From NCBI RefSeq assembly GCF_000757385.1, contig NZ_JRHH01000003.1:62001-126000 (forward strand): DNA of 64,000 nucleotides, read 5' to 3'. This document shows, piece after piece, positions 18,274-26,900 of this stretch. Made by a program: the position numbers and the translations under genes. Below the pieces are notes generated by a model that did not search any database, was not told the DNA's origin, and was given only the letters and a program-made list of their open reading frames with translations. This DNA is from Flavobacterium aquatile LMG 4008 = ATCC 11947. GTDB taxonomy: Bacteria > Bacteroidota > Bacteroidia > Flavobacteriales > Flavobacteriaceae. The first letter of the stretch is position 1; each line of letters opens with the position of its first letter.

Positions 18274-19302
18274 CTATTTTATAAGAATGCTTCTAAACTT
18301 TGGTATGTTTTTCAACGCCATTCCAGTTCCTCTTACTACGGCTTTCAACGGATCTTCGGCAATGTAAACTGGTAAATCTGTTTTTAATGAAATACGTTTG
18401 TCTAATCCGCGAAGCATTGATCCACCACCAGCTAAATAAATTCCGGTATTGTAAATATCTGCTGCTAATTCTGGAGGAGTTTGAGATAATGTTTCCATTA
18501 CCGCATCTTCAATACGTTGAATAGATTTGTCTAACGCTTTAGCAATTTCTCTAAAAGAAACTTCTACTTGTTTTGGTTTACCTGTAAGTAAATCTCGACC
18601 TTGAACAGACATATCATCTGGAGGCGTTTCTAATTGATCTGTAGCTGAACCTACTTGAATTTTAATTTTTTCTGCTGTAGTTTCTCCAACAAATAAATTG
18701 TGTTGTGTTCTCATGTAATAAATGATGTCATTAGTGAAAACGTCACCAGCAATTTTCACCGATTTGTCGCAAACAATACCGCCAAGAGCAATAACGGCAA
18801 TTTCTGTTGTTCCACCACCGATATCTACAATCATGTTTCCTTTAGGTTGCATGATGTCAATACCAATACCAATCGCTGCTGCCATTGGTTCGTGAATTAA
18901 GTAAACTTCTTTTCCGTTTACACGTTCACAACTTTCTTTTACGGCACGCATTTCTACTTCTGTAATTCCAGATGGAATACAAACTACCATTCGCAACGCT
19001 GGCGTAAACATTTTTTTCTTTAAAGCAGGAATACTTTTTATAAACATGCTAATCATCTTTTCAGACGCATCAAAATCGGCAATTACACCATCTTTTAATG
19101 GTCGTATGGTTTTAATGTTTTCATGTGTTTTACCTTGCATCATGCTGGCTTCTTTACCAACTGCGATGATTTTTCCGGTGACTCTATCTCTTGCAACAAT
19201 AGATGGGCTATCTATTACAACTTTGTCGTTGTGAATAATTAGTGTATTAGCGGTACCAAGGTCAATTGCTATATCCTCGGTCATGAAATCAAAAAATCCC
19301 AT
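18274..19302 (-). CDS. mreB: Actin-like rod shape protein MreB
   Basis: 342 residues, standard MreB length. Actin-fold nucleotide-binding motifs are clear: phosphate-1 DLGTANTLI near residue 14, phosphate-2 VDIGGGTTEIAVI near residue 158, and the adenosine motif YLAGGGSMLRG near residue 288. It forms membrane-associated filaments that guide lateral wall synthesis. First gene of the mreBCD-mrdA-rodA operon; a -7 element at 19346-19353 suggests a promoter of its own, downstream of purH. Confidence 0.97.
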   Translation of the reverse strand: MGFFDFMTEDIAIDLGTANTLIIHNDKVVIDSPSIVARDRVTGKIIAVGKEASMMQGKTHENIKTIRPLKDGVIADFDASEKMISMFIKSIPALKKKMFTPALRMVVCIPSGITEVEMRAVKESCERVNGKEVYLIHEPMAAAIGIGIDIMQPKGNMIVDIGGGTTEIAVIALGGIVCDKSVKIAGDVFTNDIIYYMRTQHNLFVGETTAEKIKIQVGSATDQLETPPDDMSVQGRDLLTGKPKQVEVSFREIAKALDKSIQRIEDAVMETLSQTPPELAADIYNTGIYLAGGGSMLRGLDKRISLKTDLPVYIAEDPLKAVVRGTGMALKNIPKFRSILIK

Positions 19303-19345
19303 ACTTAATAAAAGGGTATTAGTTTGTTATAAAATATTTAGCGTA

Positions 19346-19353
19346 CAAAAATA
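19346..19353 (-). promoter_or_regulatory. Candidate -7 element for mreB operon
   Basis: Minus strand reads TATTTTTG, an exact TAnnTTTG match 43 bases before the mreB start and 7 bases after the purH stop. Any -33 element would lie within the 3' end of purH. Confidence 0.45.
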
Positions 19354-19359
19354 ATAAAA

Positions 19360-20886
19360 TTAATGTTTAAAATGACGTGTTCCAGTAAATACCATTGCCA
19401 CGTTGTTTTCGTTGCAATAGTTAATACTCAATTCGTCTTTTATAGAACCTCCAGGTTGAATAACTGCTGTGATTCCTGCATTCTTTGCAATCTCAACACA
19501 ATCAGGAAAAGGGAAAAAAGCATCACTTGCCATTACCGCTCCGTTTAAATCAAAATTAAATGAATTGGCTTTTTCAATAGCTTGTTTTAATGCATCAACT
19601 CGAGAGGTTTGACCTGTTCCAGCTGCGATTAATTGTCCATTTTTTGCTAAGACGATTGTGTTTGATTTGGTGTTTTTACAAATTTTAGAGGCAAAAATCA
19701 AGTCGTTAATTTCTTGACTAGTTGGTTCTTTAATAGTAACGTTTTTTAGTCCTTCTTTATTGTCTGTAATAGTGTTTCTATCTTGAACTAATATTCCGTT
19801 AAGGCAAGTTCGTACTTGTCTTTCAGGTAAAGGTACATCATTTATTACTAATATAATTCGGTTTTTCTTTTCTTGTAAAATGGTTACTGCTTCTTCATCA
19901 TAACTTGGAGCAATTACCACTTCACAAAAAAGTGAGTTTATTTCATTTGCTGTAGCAACATCAATTTTGCCATTAGCAATTAAAACACCACCAAATGCCG
20001 ATGTTGGATCACCTGCTAATGCATCAAGATAAGCTTCTTTCATAGAATTTCTTGTTGCAATTCCGCAAGCATTGTTGTGTTTTAATATTGCAAAAGTTGG
20101 AGCGTCATTTTTAAATTCTAAAATCAAATTTACAGCAGCATCAACATCTAGCAAATTATTATATGATAATTCTTTGCCATGAAGTTTTGTGAAAATTTTA
20201 TCAAATTCGCCAAAGAAAAATCCTTTTTGATGTGGATTTTCGCCATAACGAAGTACTTGACATTCATCAACACTTATCTTTAAAATAGTTTCATCAGTAT
20301 TAAAATAATTGAAAATTGCACTGTCGTAATTAGATGAAGTATGAAAAGCTTTTGTAGCCAATAATTTTCTTTGCTCCAATGTTGTAGCTCCGTTTCCAAC
20401 CATAATCATGTCTAAAAACAAACTATATTCTGCAACAGATGGAACAATTACAGTATCTTTAAAATTCTTAGCCGCAGCTCTTATTAACGAAATGCCACCA
20501 ATATCAATTTTCTCAATAATATCAGCTTCACTTGCGCCACTTGCAACTGTTTTTTCAAATGGATATAAATCAACAATTACCAAATCAATTTGTGGAATAT
20601 CAAATTCCTCCATTTGAGCAACATCCGATTCATTTTCTTGACGGTTTAAAATTCCGCCAAATATTTTTGGGTGCAATGTTTTTACTCTTCCACCAAGAAT
20701 TTCTGGAAATGATGTAACGTCTTCAACAGGAACAACAGGAATACCTAAATTTTTAATAAATTCTTCAGTTCCGCCAGTCGAATAAAAAGTTACGTTTTGC
20801 TCGTGTAGTTTACGAACAATCGGCTCCAATCCATCTTTAGAAAAGACAGAAATCAACGCCGATTTAATAGTTTTTGTTGTGCTCAT
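19360..20886 (-). CDS. purH: Bifunctional AICAR transformylase / IMP cyclohydrolase
   Basis: 508 residues, normal for PurH. The N-terminal MGS-like cyclohydrolase domain starts SALISVFSKDGLEP; the C-terminal transformylase domain includes VLRYGENPHQ (near residue 214) and the ILKHNNACG motif (near 267). It catalyses the last two steps of IMP synthesis in the cytosol. It precedes mreB on the same strand by 57 bases, but mreB has its own -7 element, so linkage is loose. Confidence 0.97.
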   Translation of the reverse strand: MSTTKTIKSALISVFSKDGLEPIVRKLHEQNVTFYSTGGTEEFIKNLGIPVVPVEDVTSFPEILGGRVKTLHPKIFGGILNRQENESDVAQMEEFDIPQIDLVIVDLYPFEKTVASGASEADIIEKIDIGGISLIRAAAKNFKDTVIVPSVAEYSLFLDMIMVGNGATTLEQRKLLATKAFHTSSNYDSAIFNYFNTDETILKISVDECQVLRYGENPHQKGFFFGEFDKIFTKLHGKELSYNNLLDVDAAVNLILEFKNDAPTFAILKHNNACGIATRNSMKEAYLDALAGDPTSAFGGVLIANGKIDVATANEINSLFCEVVIAPSYDEEAVTILQEKKNRIILVINDVPLPERQVRTCLNGILVQDRNTITDNKEGLKNVTIKEPTSQEINDLIFASKICKNTKSNTIVLAKNGQLIAAGTGQTSRVDALKQAIEKANSFNFDLNGAVMASDAFFPFPDCVEIAKNAGITAVIQPGGSIKDELSINYCNENNVAMVFTGTRHFKH

Positions 20887-20907
20887 TGTGTTGTGTTATT
20901 AAGCACG

Positions 20908-20915
20908 CAAAAGTA
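20908..20915 (-). promoter_or_regulatory. Candidate -7 element for purH
   Basis: Minus strand reads TACTTTTG (TAnnTTTG), 21 bases before the purH start codon. No PurR-type operator is obvious. Confidence 0.5.
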
Positions 20916-20970
20916 GTTTTTTAAATCGGAATTTTTCTTAGTTTATAAAGGAATTTACAGGCTATTTTTA

Positions 20971-21088
20971 TTTTTTTTTTAGAAACGAATCAGTAGGCTT
21001 TTTTGTAGTCCATTTTCCTGCCTTTCGTTGCAATTTTTTATTGTTTTTTAAGGAAACAATAAAAAGATTTCCACTACAGTCAGGGTTA
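20971..21088 (-). repeat. Dispersed structured repeat, copy B
   Basis: On the minus strand it begins TAACCCTGACTGTAGTGGAA (from 21088) and contains CGAAAGGCAGGAAAATGG and GATTCGTTTCTAA, matching the other copies. An internal hairpin pairs TTTTTATTGTTT with AAAACAATAAAA (about 21034-21065). It sits in the divergent gap between purH and the ABC permease. Confidence 0.65.
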
Positions 21089-21144
21089 TTTAATATTTGT
21101 CTTTTATTTCTGTAACAATTTTACTTTTTTATTTACTAATATCT

Positions 21145-21152
21145 TAAATTTG
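21145..21152 (+). promoter_or_regulatory. Candidate -7 element for the ABC permease gene
   Basis: TAAATTTG matches TAnnTTTG, 23 bases before the start codon at 21176. No clear TTTG at -33. Confidence 0.45.
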
Positions 21153-21175
21153 ACCATAGAAAATAAATCAAAAAC

Positions 21176-22432
21176 ATGCTTGTCTACCTCCGATTATTAA
21201 AAGAAAGTTTCGGTTTTGCAATGAACGCTTTGCGAAACAATAAATTAAGAACACTACTTTCGTTGCTTGGTGTGACCATTGGTATATTTTCTATTATTGC
21301 CGTTTTGGCTGCTGTCGATTCTTTAGACAGAAAAATAAAATCAGATATCAGTGGATTAGACAATAAATCTATTTTTTTATTCAAATACTGTTTTGGTCCA
21401 AGTGATATTCCTGATTGGAAAATAGATCAATTTCCGGATGTTAATTTTGATGAATACAATTACATAAAAAACAATGTTAGCGGAGTAGAAGCTGTTTGTT
21501 ATCAGTTTTTTACCAATAGAGAAAATATAAAACATGATGATAAAGTAGCAAGTTCGGTGAGCATTAAACCATGTACTTATGAGTTTATTGAAATTGAAAA
21601 ATTAGATTTTGCCGAAGGTAGATTTTTCAATGAGCAAGAGTCTAATTCTGGAAAGAATTGTGTAATTCTTGGTAGTGAAATTGCCGATGTTTTATTCGAA
21701 AATCAAAACCCTATCGATAAAGAAGTTCGACTTTATGGTCAGAAATTTATAGTTATTGGAGTTCTAAAAAAAGTGGGTGAGCGTATGATTAACTTTGGTT
21801 CCAATCCAGATAATACGGTTTACGTTCCTATAAATAAAGTTAGAGCAATGTTTGGTGACAACAATGATCAGTTTACACCAATTATCATCATAAGACCACA
21901 AGAAAGTGTGGAATTAGAAGATATCAAAGGCGAACTGACTCAGAAATTAAGAATTAAAAGAGGATTGAAAGCTGGAGAAATTGATAACTTTTTCGTGAAT
22001 GTTTTAAAAGGTGCAACCGATCAAATTGATGCAATTATTACTCAAATGAATATTATGGGTTGGGTTATTGCTGGGTTTTCACTTCTAGTTGGAGGCTTTG
22101 GTATAGCCAATATTATGTTTGTATCCGTTAAAGAACGAACGAACTTAATTGGAATTCAAAAATCGCTTGGAGCCAAAAATAGATTTATTCTTTTTCAATT
22201 CTTATTTGAAGCTGTAATTCTTTGCGTAATTGGCGGATTTATTGGGCTATTATTAGTGTGGTTAATTTCCATAGCTTTAACTAGCGCCTTAGATTTTGAA
22301 TTTGTACTTGGTATTGGGAACGTAGTTTTAGGAACTTCATTAGCGATTGTTATCGGATTAATATCTGGAATTTTACCTGCAATTTCTGCATCAAAATTAG
22401 ATCCTGTTGAAGCAATTCGAAGCGGAATGTAA
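21176..22432 (+). CDS. MacB/FtsX-type ABC transporter permease
   Basis: 418 residues. N-terminal TM helix (about 30-50, LLSLLGVTIGIFSIIAVLAA), a large periplasmic MacB_PCD domain (about 55-270), then an FtsX domain with three C-terminal TM helices and the KERTNLIGIQKSLGAKN motif before the second. No ATP-binding domain is fused and none is adjacent, so the ATPase is encoded elsewhere. Members of this group drive lipoprotein or small-molecule efflux rather than import. Substrate unknown. Confidence 0.88.
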   Translation: MLVYLRLLKESFGFAMNALRNNKLRTLLSLLGVTIGIFSIIAVLAAVDSLDRKIKSDISGLDNKSIFLFKYCFGPSDIPDWKIDQFPDVNFDEYNYIKNNVSGVEAVCYQFFTNRENIKHDDKVASSVSIKPCTYEFIEIEKLDFAEGRFFNEQESNSGKNCVILGSEIADVLFENQNPIDKEVRLYGQKFIVIGVLKKVGERMINFGSNPDNTVYVPINKVRAMFGDNNDQFTPIIIIRPQESVELEDIKGELTQKLRIKRGLKAGEIDNFFVNVLKGATDQIDAIITQMNIMGWVIAGFSLLVGGFGIANIMFVSVKERTNLIGIQKSLGAKNRFILFQFLFEAVILCVIGGFIGLLLVWLISIALTSALDFEFVLGIGNVVLGTSLAIVIGLISGILPAISASKLDPVEAIRSGM

Positions 22433-22436
22433 ATTG

Positions 22437-22600
22437 ATGCTTTTTTCTATCTTTGAAAAAAAATCTAAAGCATTTATAAAAAACAATAATCGCTTTTTTA
22501 CTATATTATTTTAATCGCCATTGTTGTTGCTTTTGTCTTGTTTCGACATAAATTTTGGTTAAAAAGAGAAGTAAAAATGGAACTATTAACTCAAAAATGA
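22437..22600 (+). pseudogene. Possible small single-TM protein interrupted by a -1 frameshift
   Basis: From ATG at 22437 a frame runs 25 codons to a stop at 22512. A second frame with no usable start (22490 onward) encodes a hydrophobic helix (YYIILIAIVVAFVLF) and a basic tail, ending TGA at 22598-22600, where it overlaps the TonB receptor start as ATGA. The frames meet at six T (22494-22499); one added T, or a -1 ribosomal slip, yields one 54-residue membrane protein. It may be a sequencing error, a decayed gene or programmed frameshifting. AT-rich DNA can produce such helices by chance, so confidence is low. Confidence 0.35.
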
Positions 22601-24795
22601 ATAAAACTACTACCTTTTTACTCTTATTATCATCATTTATTGGATTTTCTCAAACTCAAAAAGATTCAGTAAAAAGCACAAAACTTGATGAAGTTATTAT
22701 ATCCAATAAAGTACCTACAAATCTAACGCTATTACCTAATCAGGTGAAAACTATCACCGATAAACAAATTGATTTTCAAAATTTTCAAAGCACTGCAGAA
22801 GTATTATCTAATTCGGGTTCTTTATTTGTTCAAAAGTCACAGCAAGGTGGCGGAAGTCCAGCCATTAGAGGATTTGAAGCCAGTAGAGTTTTATTACTTG
22901 TGGACGGAATTAGAATGAATAATTTAATTTTTAGAACTGGTCATCTTCAAAATGTAATTACTGTCGACGAAAGCATGCTTGATAATGTTGGAATTTTCTA
23001 TGGTCCAACTTCAACACTTTTTGGAAGTGATGCTCTGGGCGGAACTGTTGCTATGACAACTAAAAGAGCAAAATTTTTAAACGAAGCAAAAAATAAGTTT
23101 TCTGGAAATGTCAATACACGTTATAGTTCTGCAAATGAGGAGAAGTCTGTTTCACTAAATATAAATTATGCAGCCGAAAATTTTACGTCTTTAACTTCAG
23201 TATCTTTTAATGATTTTGGAGATTTAAAAATGGGTAAACGTAAAAATCATAATGGTGACTTCTTTGGTGAAAGGCCATTTTATGTAGCGACAATAAATGG
23301 TGTAGATCAAGTATTGGAAAATGATGATAAATACGTCCAAAAGAATTCTGCATATAAACAGTATAATTTTTTACAGAAATTTGCTTATAAAACCGCATCA
23401 GGATTTGAACACGGATTAAATTTACAATTTTCAACAACTACTGACATTCCAAGATATGATAGATTAACAGAAACAAATTCCTCTACAGGTTTAACTCATG
23501 CCGAATGGTATTATGGACCACAACAACGTATTTTAGGAATATATTCCGTATCAAAACAAAAAGCTTTTTTAGAGAGCGATTTAAAAGTAAATATAGCTTT
23601 TCAAAATGCTGAGGAAAGTCGTCACAATAGAAGATTTGGTAATTATGTGTTGCAAAATAGAGAAGAAAGCGTAAACATGTATTCGGTTTCCATAGATTTA
23701 AAAAAGAAGTTCACAAAAGGTGAATTATTCTACGGATTTGAATCCTATTATGAAACACTAAATTCTTTTGCTTATTCGAATAATATAAATACTGGTGAAC
23801 GAAGCGATATCAGTACGCGATATCCAAACGGTGATAACAATATGTTTAGAAATGATTTGTATGTTTCATATGACGAAAAAATTTCTGAAAAAACACTTTG
23901 GAATATCGGTGCTAGAGTAGGTTATACCACTTTGAAAAGTACAATCAATGACGATACTTTTTTTCAATTACCATTTTCAAATATTTCACAAGGTAATTTC
24001 ACGTACAGTGGTACGTTTGGAATTATTCACAATACATCAGAAAACTTTGCCATAAAAGCCAATTTATCTAGTGGATTTAGAGTTCCAAATATTGATGATT
24101 TGGCTAAAATATTTGAATCGGTACAAGGAACAATCATTGTTCCAAACGAAAATCTAAAACCAGAAAAAACCTTAACGGCCGATTTTGGAATCGTAATTCA
24201 ATCTAATTCTAAAAAAATTAAATTTGAAAATACTTATTTCTACACCAGATTATATGATGCAATTGTAACCGATGAATTTCTATACAACGGACAAAGTGTT
24301 ATTGATTATGATGGAACGCCAAGCCAAGTTTTTGCCAATCAAAATAAAGGAAAAGCATTTATTACAGGATTGTCAACAAGTTTCAACGCCCAAATTTTGA
24401 GGGCATTAAATTTTAGCGCCAATTTCAATTATAATTTAGGAAGAATTGTTGAAAACGGAGAACAATCACCACTAGATCATATTTCGCCTTATTTTGGTAA
24501 AATTGGTTTTATGTATTCTAAATCTTGGTTAAATCTTGAAGCCTACTTATTATACAACGGAAAAAAACCTAGTAAAGACTATTCGACAAGTGGCGAGGAC
24601 AATCAGCAGTATGCTCCAATTGGTGGAATGCCAGCTTGGGAAACGTATAACTTTAAATCAGGTTTTGAAGTTTATAAAGGAGCAACACTATTTGCAGGAG
24701 TTGAAAATATTTTAGACACGCAATACCGAGTTTTTGCATCGGGAATTAATGCGCCAGGAAGAAACTTTTATGGAGGATTGAAATATGCTTTTTAA
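22597..24795 (+). CDS. TonB-dependent outer-membrane receptor
   Basis: About 732 residues from the ATG at 22597; a TTG 42 bases earlier is in frame but the signal peptide (MNKTTTFLLLLSSFIGFSQ) starts at 22597. An N-terminal plug domain (GGGSPAIRGFEASRVLLLVD and GPTSTLFGSDALGGTVAMTT) precedes a 22-strand barrel ending FYGGLKYAF, with a terminal aromatic residue for barrel insertion. The plug resembles haem/haemoglobin receptors, but the ligand cannot be settled. It overlaps the preceding possible small ORF by ATGA. A bidirectional terminator follows. Confidence 0.9.
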   Translation: MNKTTTFLLLLSSFIGFSQTQKDSVKSTKLDEVIISNKVPTNLTLLPNQVKTITDKQIDFQNFQSTAEVLSNSGSLFVQKSQQGGGSPAIRGFEASRVLLLVDGIRMNNLIFRTGHLQNVITVDESMLDNVGIFYGPTSTLFGSDALGGTVAMTTKRAKFLNEAKNKFSGNVNTRYSSANEEKSVSLNINYAAENFTSLTSVSFNDFGDLKMGKRKNHNGDFFGERPFYVATINGVDQVLENDDKYVQKNSAYKQYNFLQKFAYKTASGFEHGLNLQFSTTTDIPRYDRLTETNSSTGLTHAEWYYGPQQRILGIYSVSKQKAFLESDLKVNIAFQNAEESRHNRRFGNYVLQNREESVNMYSVSIDLKKKFTKGELFYGFESYYETLNSFAYSNNINTGERSDISTRYPNGDNNMFRNDLYVSYDEKISEKTLWNIGARVGYTTLKSTINDDTFFQLPFSNISQGNFTYSGTFGIIHNTSENFAIKANLSSGFRVPNIDDLAKIFESVQGTIIVPNENLKPEKTLTADFGIVIQSNSKKIKFENTYFYTRLYDAIVTDEFLYNGQSVIDYDGTPSQVFANQNKGKAFITGLSTSFNAQILRALNFSANFNYNLGRIVENGEQSPLDHISPYFGKIGFMYSKSWLNLEAYLLYNGKKPSKDYSTSGEDNQQYAPIGGMPAWETYNFKSGFEVYKGATLFAGVENILDTQYRVFASGINAPGRNFYGGLKYAF

Positions 24796-24815
24796 AACGA
24801 TTTACTTATAAAATT

Positions 24816-24849
24816 AAAATCCCGTTAGTGTTTTGCTAACGGGATTTTT
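24816..24849. terminator. Bidirectional terminator between TonB receptor and accD
   Basis: A perfect 13-bp stem (24816-24828 with 24836-24848), a 7-base loop and A/T-rich tails on both sides, placed between two convergent genes. Confidence 0.88.
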
Positions 24850-24852
24850 AAT

Positions 24853-25707
24853 TTATCTAATTTCTTGATTCAAAATCAAATCGATATACAAATTGATTTT
24901 GTTTTTCAACTCTTTTCGATGTGAAATAAAATCTAAGAATCCGTGCTCTAATAAAAATTCTGAAGTTTGAAATCCTTCTGGTAAATCTTTTCCTGTTGTA
25001 TCACGCACAACTCTTGGTCCTGCAAAGCCAATTAATGCGCCCGGTTCAGCGATATTAATATCACCTAGCATGGCGTAAGAAGCTGTAGTTCCGCCAGTCG
25101 TTGGATCAGTACATAATGAAATGTACGGAATTTTAGCATCGGCTAACTGCGCTAATTTTGCTGAGGTTTTAGCTAATTGCATTAATGAATAAGCCGCTTC
25201 CATCATACGAGCGCCACCCGATTTTGAAATCATTACAAATGGCACTTTGTTTTTTATAGAATAATCAATACCACGTGCAATTTTTTCTCCAACAACAGCA
25301 CCCATTGATCCACCAATAAAGGCAAAATCCATACAGCAAACTACCAATTCATTTCCTTTAGATTTTCCAACTCCAGTTCTAACCGCATCTTTCAACTTGG
25401 TTTTGTCCATTACATCTTTTAATCGTTCAGAGTATTTTTTAGTATCCACAAATCCTAATGGATCTTTAGAAGTCATTTTGGCATCTAATTCCTTGAATTC
25501 ATTATTATCGAATAAAATTTCGAAATATTCTTTACTGCCAATTCTAACGTGAAAATCATCTTCTGGACTTACCCATAGATTTCTTTCTAATTCATCGGCA
25601 TCAATAATTTTCCCTGTAGGCGATTTATACCAAAGTCCTTTTGGAACATCTTTTTTATCCTCTGTAGGTGTTTGAATTCCTTTTTCTGTTCTTTTAAACC
25701 AAGCCAT
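24853..25707 (-). CDS. accD: Acetyl-CoA carboxylase carboxyltransferase subunit beta, without zinc-ribbon cysteines
   Basis: 284 residues from the ATG at 25707 ([10 protein letters not shown]); the longer frame to 25767 runs into repetitive spacer and is rejected. It transfers carboxyl from carboxybiotin to acetyl-CoA in fatty acid synthesis, together with AccA. The crotonase-like core is clear ([42 protein letters not shown]). In E. coli AccD four cysteines (27, 30, 46, 49) form a zinc ribbon; the aligned segment here, LWYKSPTG to NLWVSPEDD, has none. It follows fbaA on the same strand with a repeat-filled gap. Confidence 0.95.
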   Translation of the reverse strand: MAWFKRTEKGIQTPTEDKKDVPKGLWYKSPTGKIIDADELERNLWVSPEDDFHVRIGSKEYFEILFDNNEFKELDAKMTSKDPLGFVDTKKYSERLKDVMDKTKLKDAVRTGVGKSKGNELVVCCMDFAFIGGSMGAVVGEKIARGIDYSIKNKVPFVMISKSGGARMMEAAYSLMQLAKTSAKLAQLADAKIPYISLCTDPTTGGTTASYAMLGDINIAEPGALIGFAGPRVVRDTTGKDLPEGFQTSEFLLEHGFLDFISHRKELKNKINLYIDLILNQEIR

Positions 25708-25720
25708 AATTTTAAATTTT

Positions 25721-25782
25721 GGTTGGAAGTTGGAAGTTGGAAGATGGAAGAAAACTTCCTGCTTCACACTTCATTCTTCCTG
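25721..25782. repeat. Short tandem repeat (TTGGAAG units) between fbaA and accD
   Basis: About four imperfect TTGGAAG units are followed by partly inverted units (ACTTCCTGC, TTCTTCCTGC), so the stretch can fold. It fills almost the whole 76-base gap between two co-directional genes. Confidence 0.6.
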
Positions 25783-25783
25783 C

Positions 25784-26851
25784 TTATAAAGTGTTAACGT
25801 TATTTAAATCAGCAAACGCTTGCTCTAATCTTGTATTGAAAGTAACTTCTCCTTCACGAACCCATTTTCTTGGATCATAATATTTTTTATTTGGAGATTC
25901 TGGTCCTTCTGGATTTCCAATTTGAGTTTTTAGGTAATCAATATTGTTAACCACATAATCACGAATTCCTTCTGTGAATGCAAATTGTAAGTCGGTATCA
26001 ATATTCATTTTTACGACACCATAAGAAATTCCTTCTCTTATTTCTTCTAAAGTAGAACCCGATCCACCGTGGAAAACAAAATCAACTGGATTGTGACCCG
26101 TGTTGAATTTATTTTGAACATAATCTTGGGAATTTTTTAAGATTTTTGGAGTTAATTTTACATTTCCTGGTTTGTAAACTCCATGAACATTTCCAAAAGC
26201 TGCTGCGATTGTAAATCGTGGAGAAATTTTAGAAAGTTCCTCATAAGCATAAGCTACTTCTTCTGGTTGTGTGTATAATTTTGAACTATCAACATCAGAA
26301 TTGTCAACGCCATCTTCTTCACCACCAGTAATTCCAAGTTCTATTTCTAATGTCATTCCCATTTTACTCATTCGAGCTAAATACGTTTTACAAATCTCAA
26401 TATTTTCTTCGATTGGTTCTTCCGATAAGTCAATCATGTGAGATGAAAACAATGGTTTTCCAGTTTCTGCAAAATGTTTCTCAGACGCGTCTAATAAACC
26501 ATCAATCCAAGGTAATAATTTTTTAGCACAATGGTCAGTATGTAAAATTACAGTTGCACCATAAGCTTCTGCTAAAGTATGGATGTGTTTTGCACCAGCG
26601 ATTCCACCTGCAATAGCCGATTTTTCTCCAGCATTAGATAGACCTTTCCCAGCATTAAATTGTGCGCCACCATTAGAAAACTGAATGATAACTGGAGCAT
26701 TTAATTTAGCAGCAGTTTCTAAAACTCCATTTATTGTATTTGATCCGGTTACGTTTACTGCAGGAAGTGCAAAGCCTTTTTCTTTTGCATAAGCAAAAAT
26801 TGCTTGAACTTCATCTCCTGTTGCAACTCCGGGTTTAATATTATGTGACAT
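25784..26851 (-). CDS. fbaA: Class II fructose-bisphosphate aldolase
   Basis: 355 residues, typical for the class II-A zinc enzyme. It cleaves fructose 1,6-bisphosphate to dihydroxyacetone phosphate and glyceraldehyde 3-phosphate. Metal ligand region VILHTDHCAKK (near residue 105), LEIELGITGGEEDGVDNS (near 180), and FVFHGGSGST (near 264) are diagnostic. Cytosolic glycolysis/gluconeogenesis. A -7 element lies at 26880-26887. Confidence 0.97.
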   Translation of the reverse strand: MSHNIKPGVATGDEVQAIFAYAKEKGFALPAVNVTGSNTINGVLETAAKLNAPVIIQFSNGGAQFNAGKGLSNAGEKSAIAGGIAGAKHIHTLAEAYGATVILHTDHCAKKLLPWIDGLLDASEKHFAETGKPLFSSHMIDLSEEPIEENIEICKTYLARMSKMGMTLEIELGITGGEEDGVDNSDVDSSKLYTQPEEVAYAYEELSKISPRFTIAAAFGNVHGVYKPGNVKLTPKILKNSQDYVQNKFNTGHNPVDFVFHGGSGSTLEEIREGISYGVVKMNIDTDLQFAFTEGIRDYVVNNIDYLKTQIGNPEGPESPNKKYYDPRKWVREGEVTFNTRLEQAFADLNNVNTL

Positions 26852-26879
26852 CTTGTAGTTGTATTTTTAGTTAAGTTTA

Positions 26880-26887
26880 CAAAAGTA
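26880..26887 (-). promoter_or_regulatory. Candidate -7 element for fbaA
   Basis: Minus strand reads TACTTTTG (TAnnTTTG), 28 bases before the fbaA start codon. Confidence 0.5.
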
Positions 26888-26900
26888 ATAATTTCTAAAA

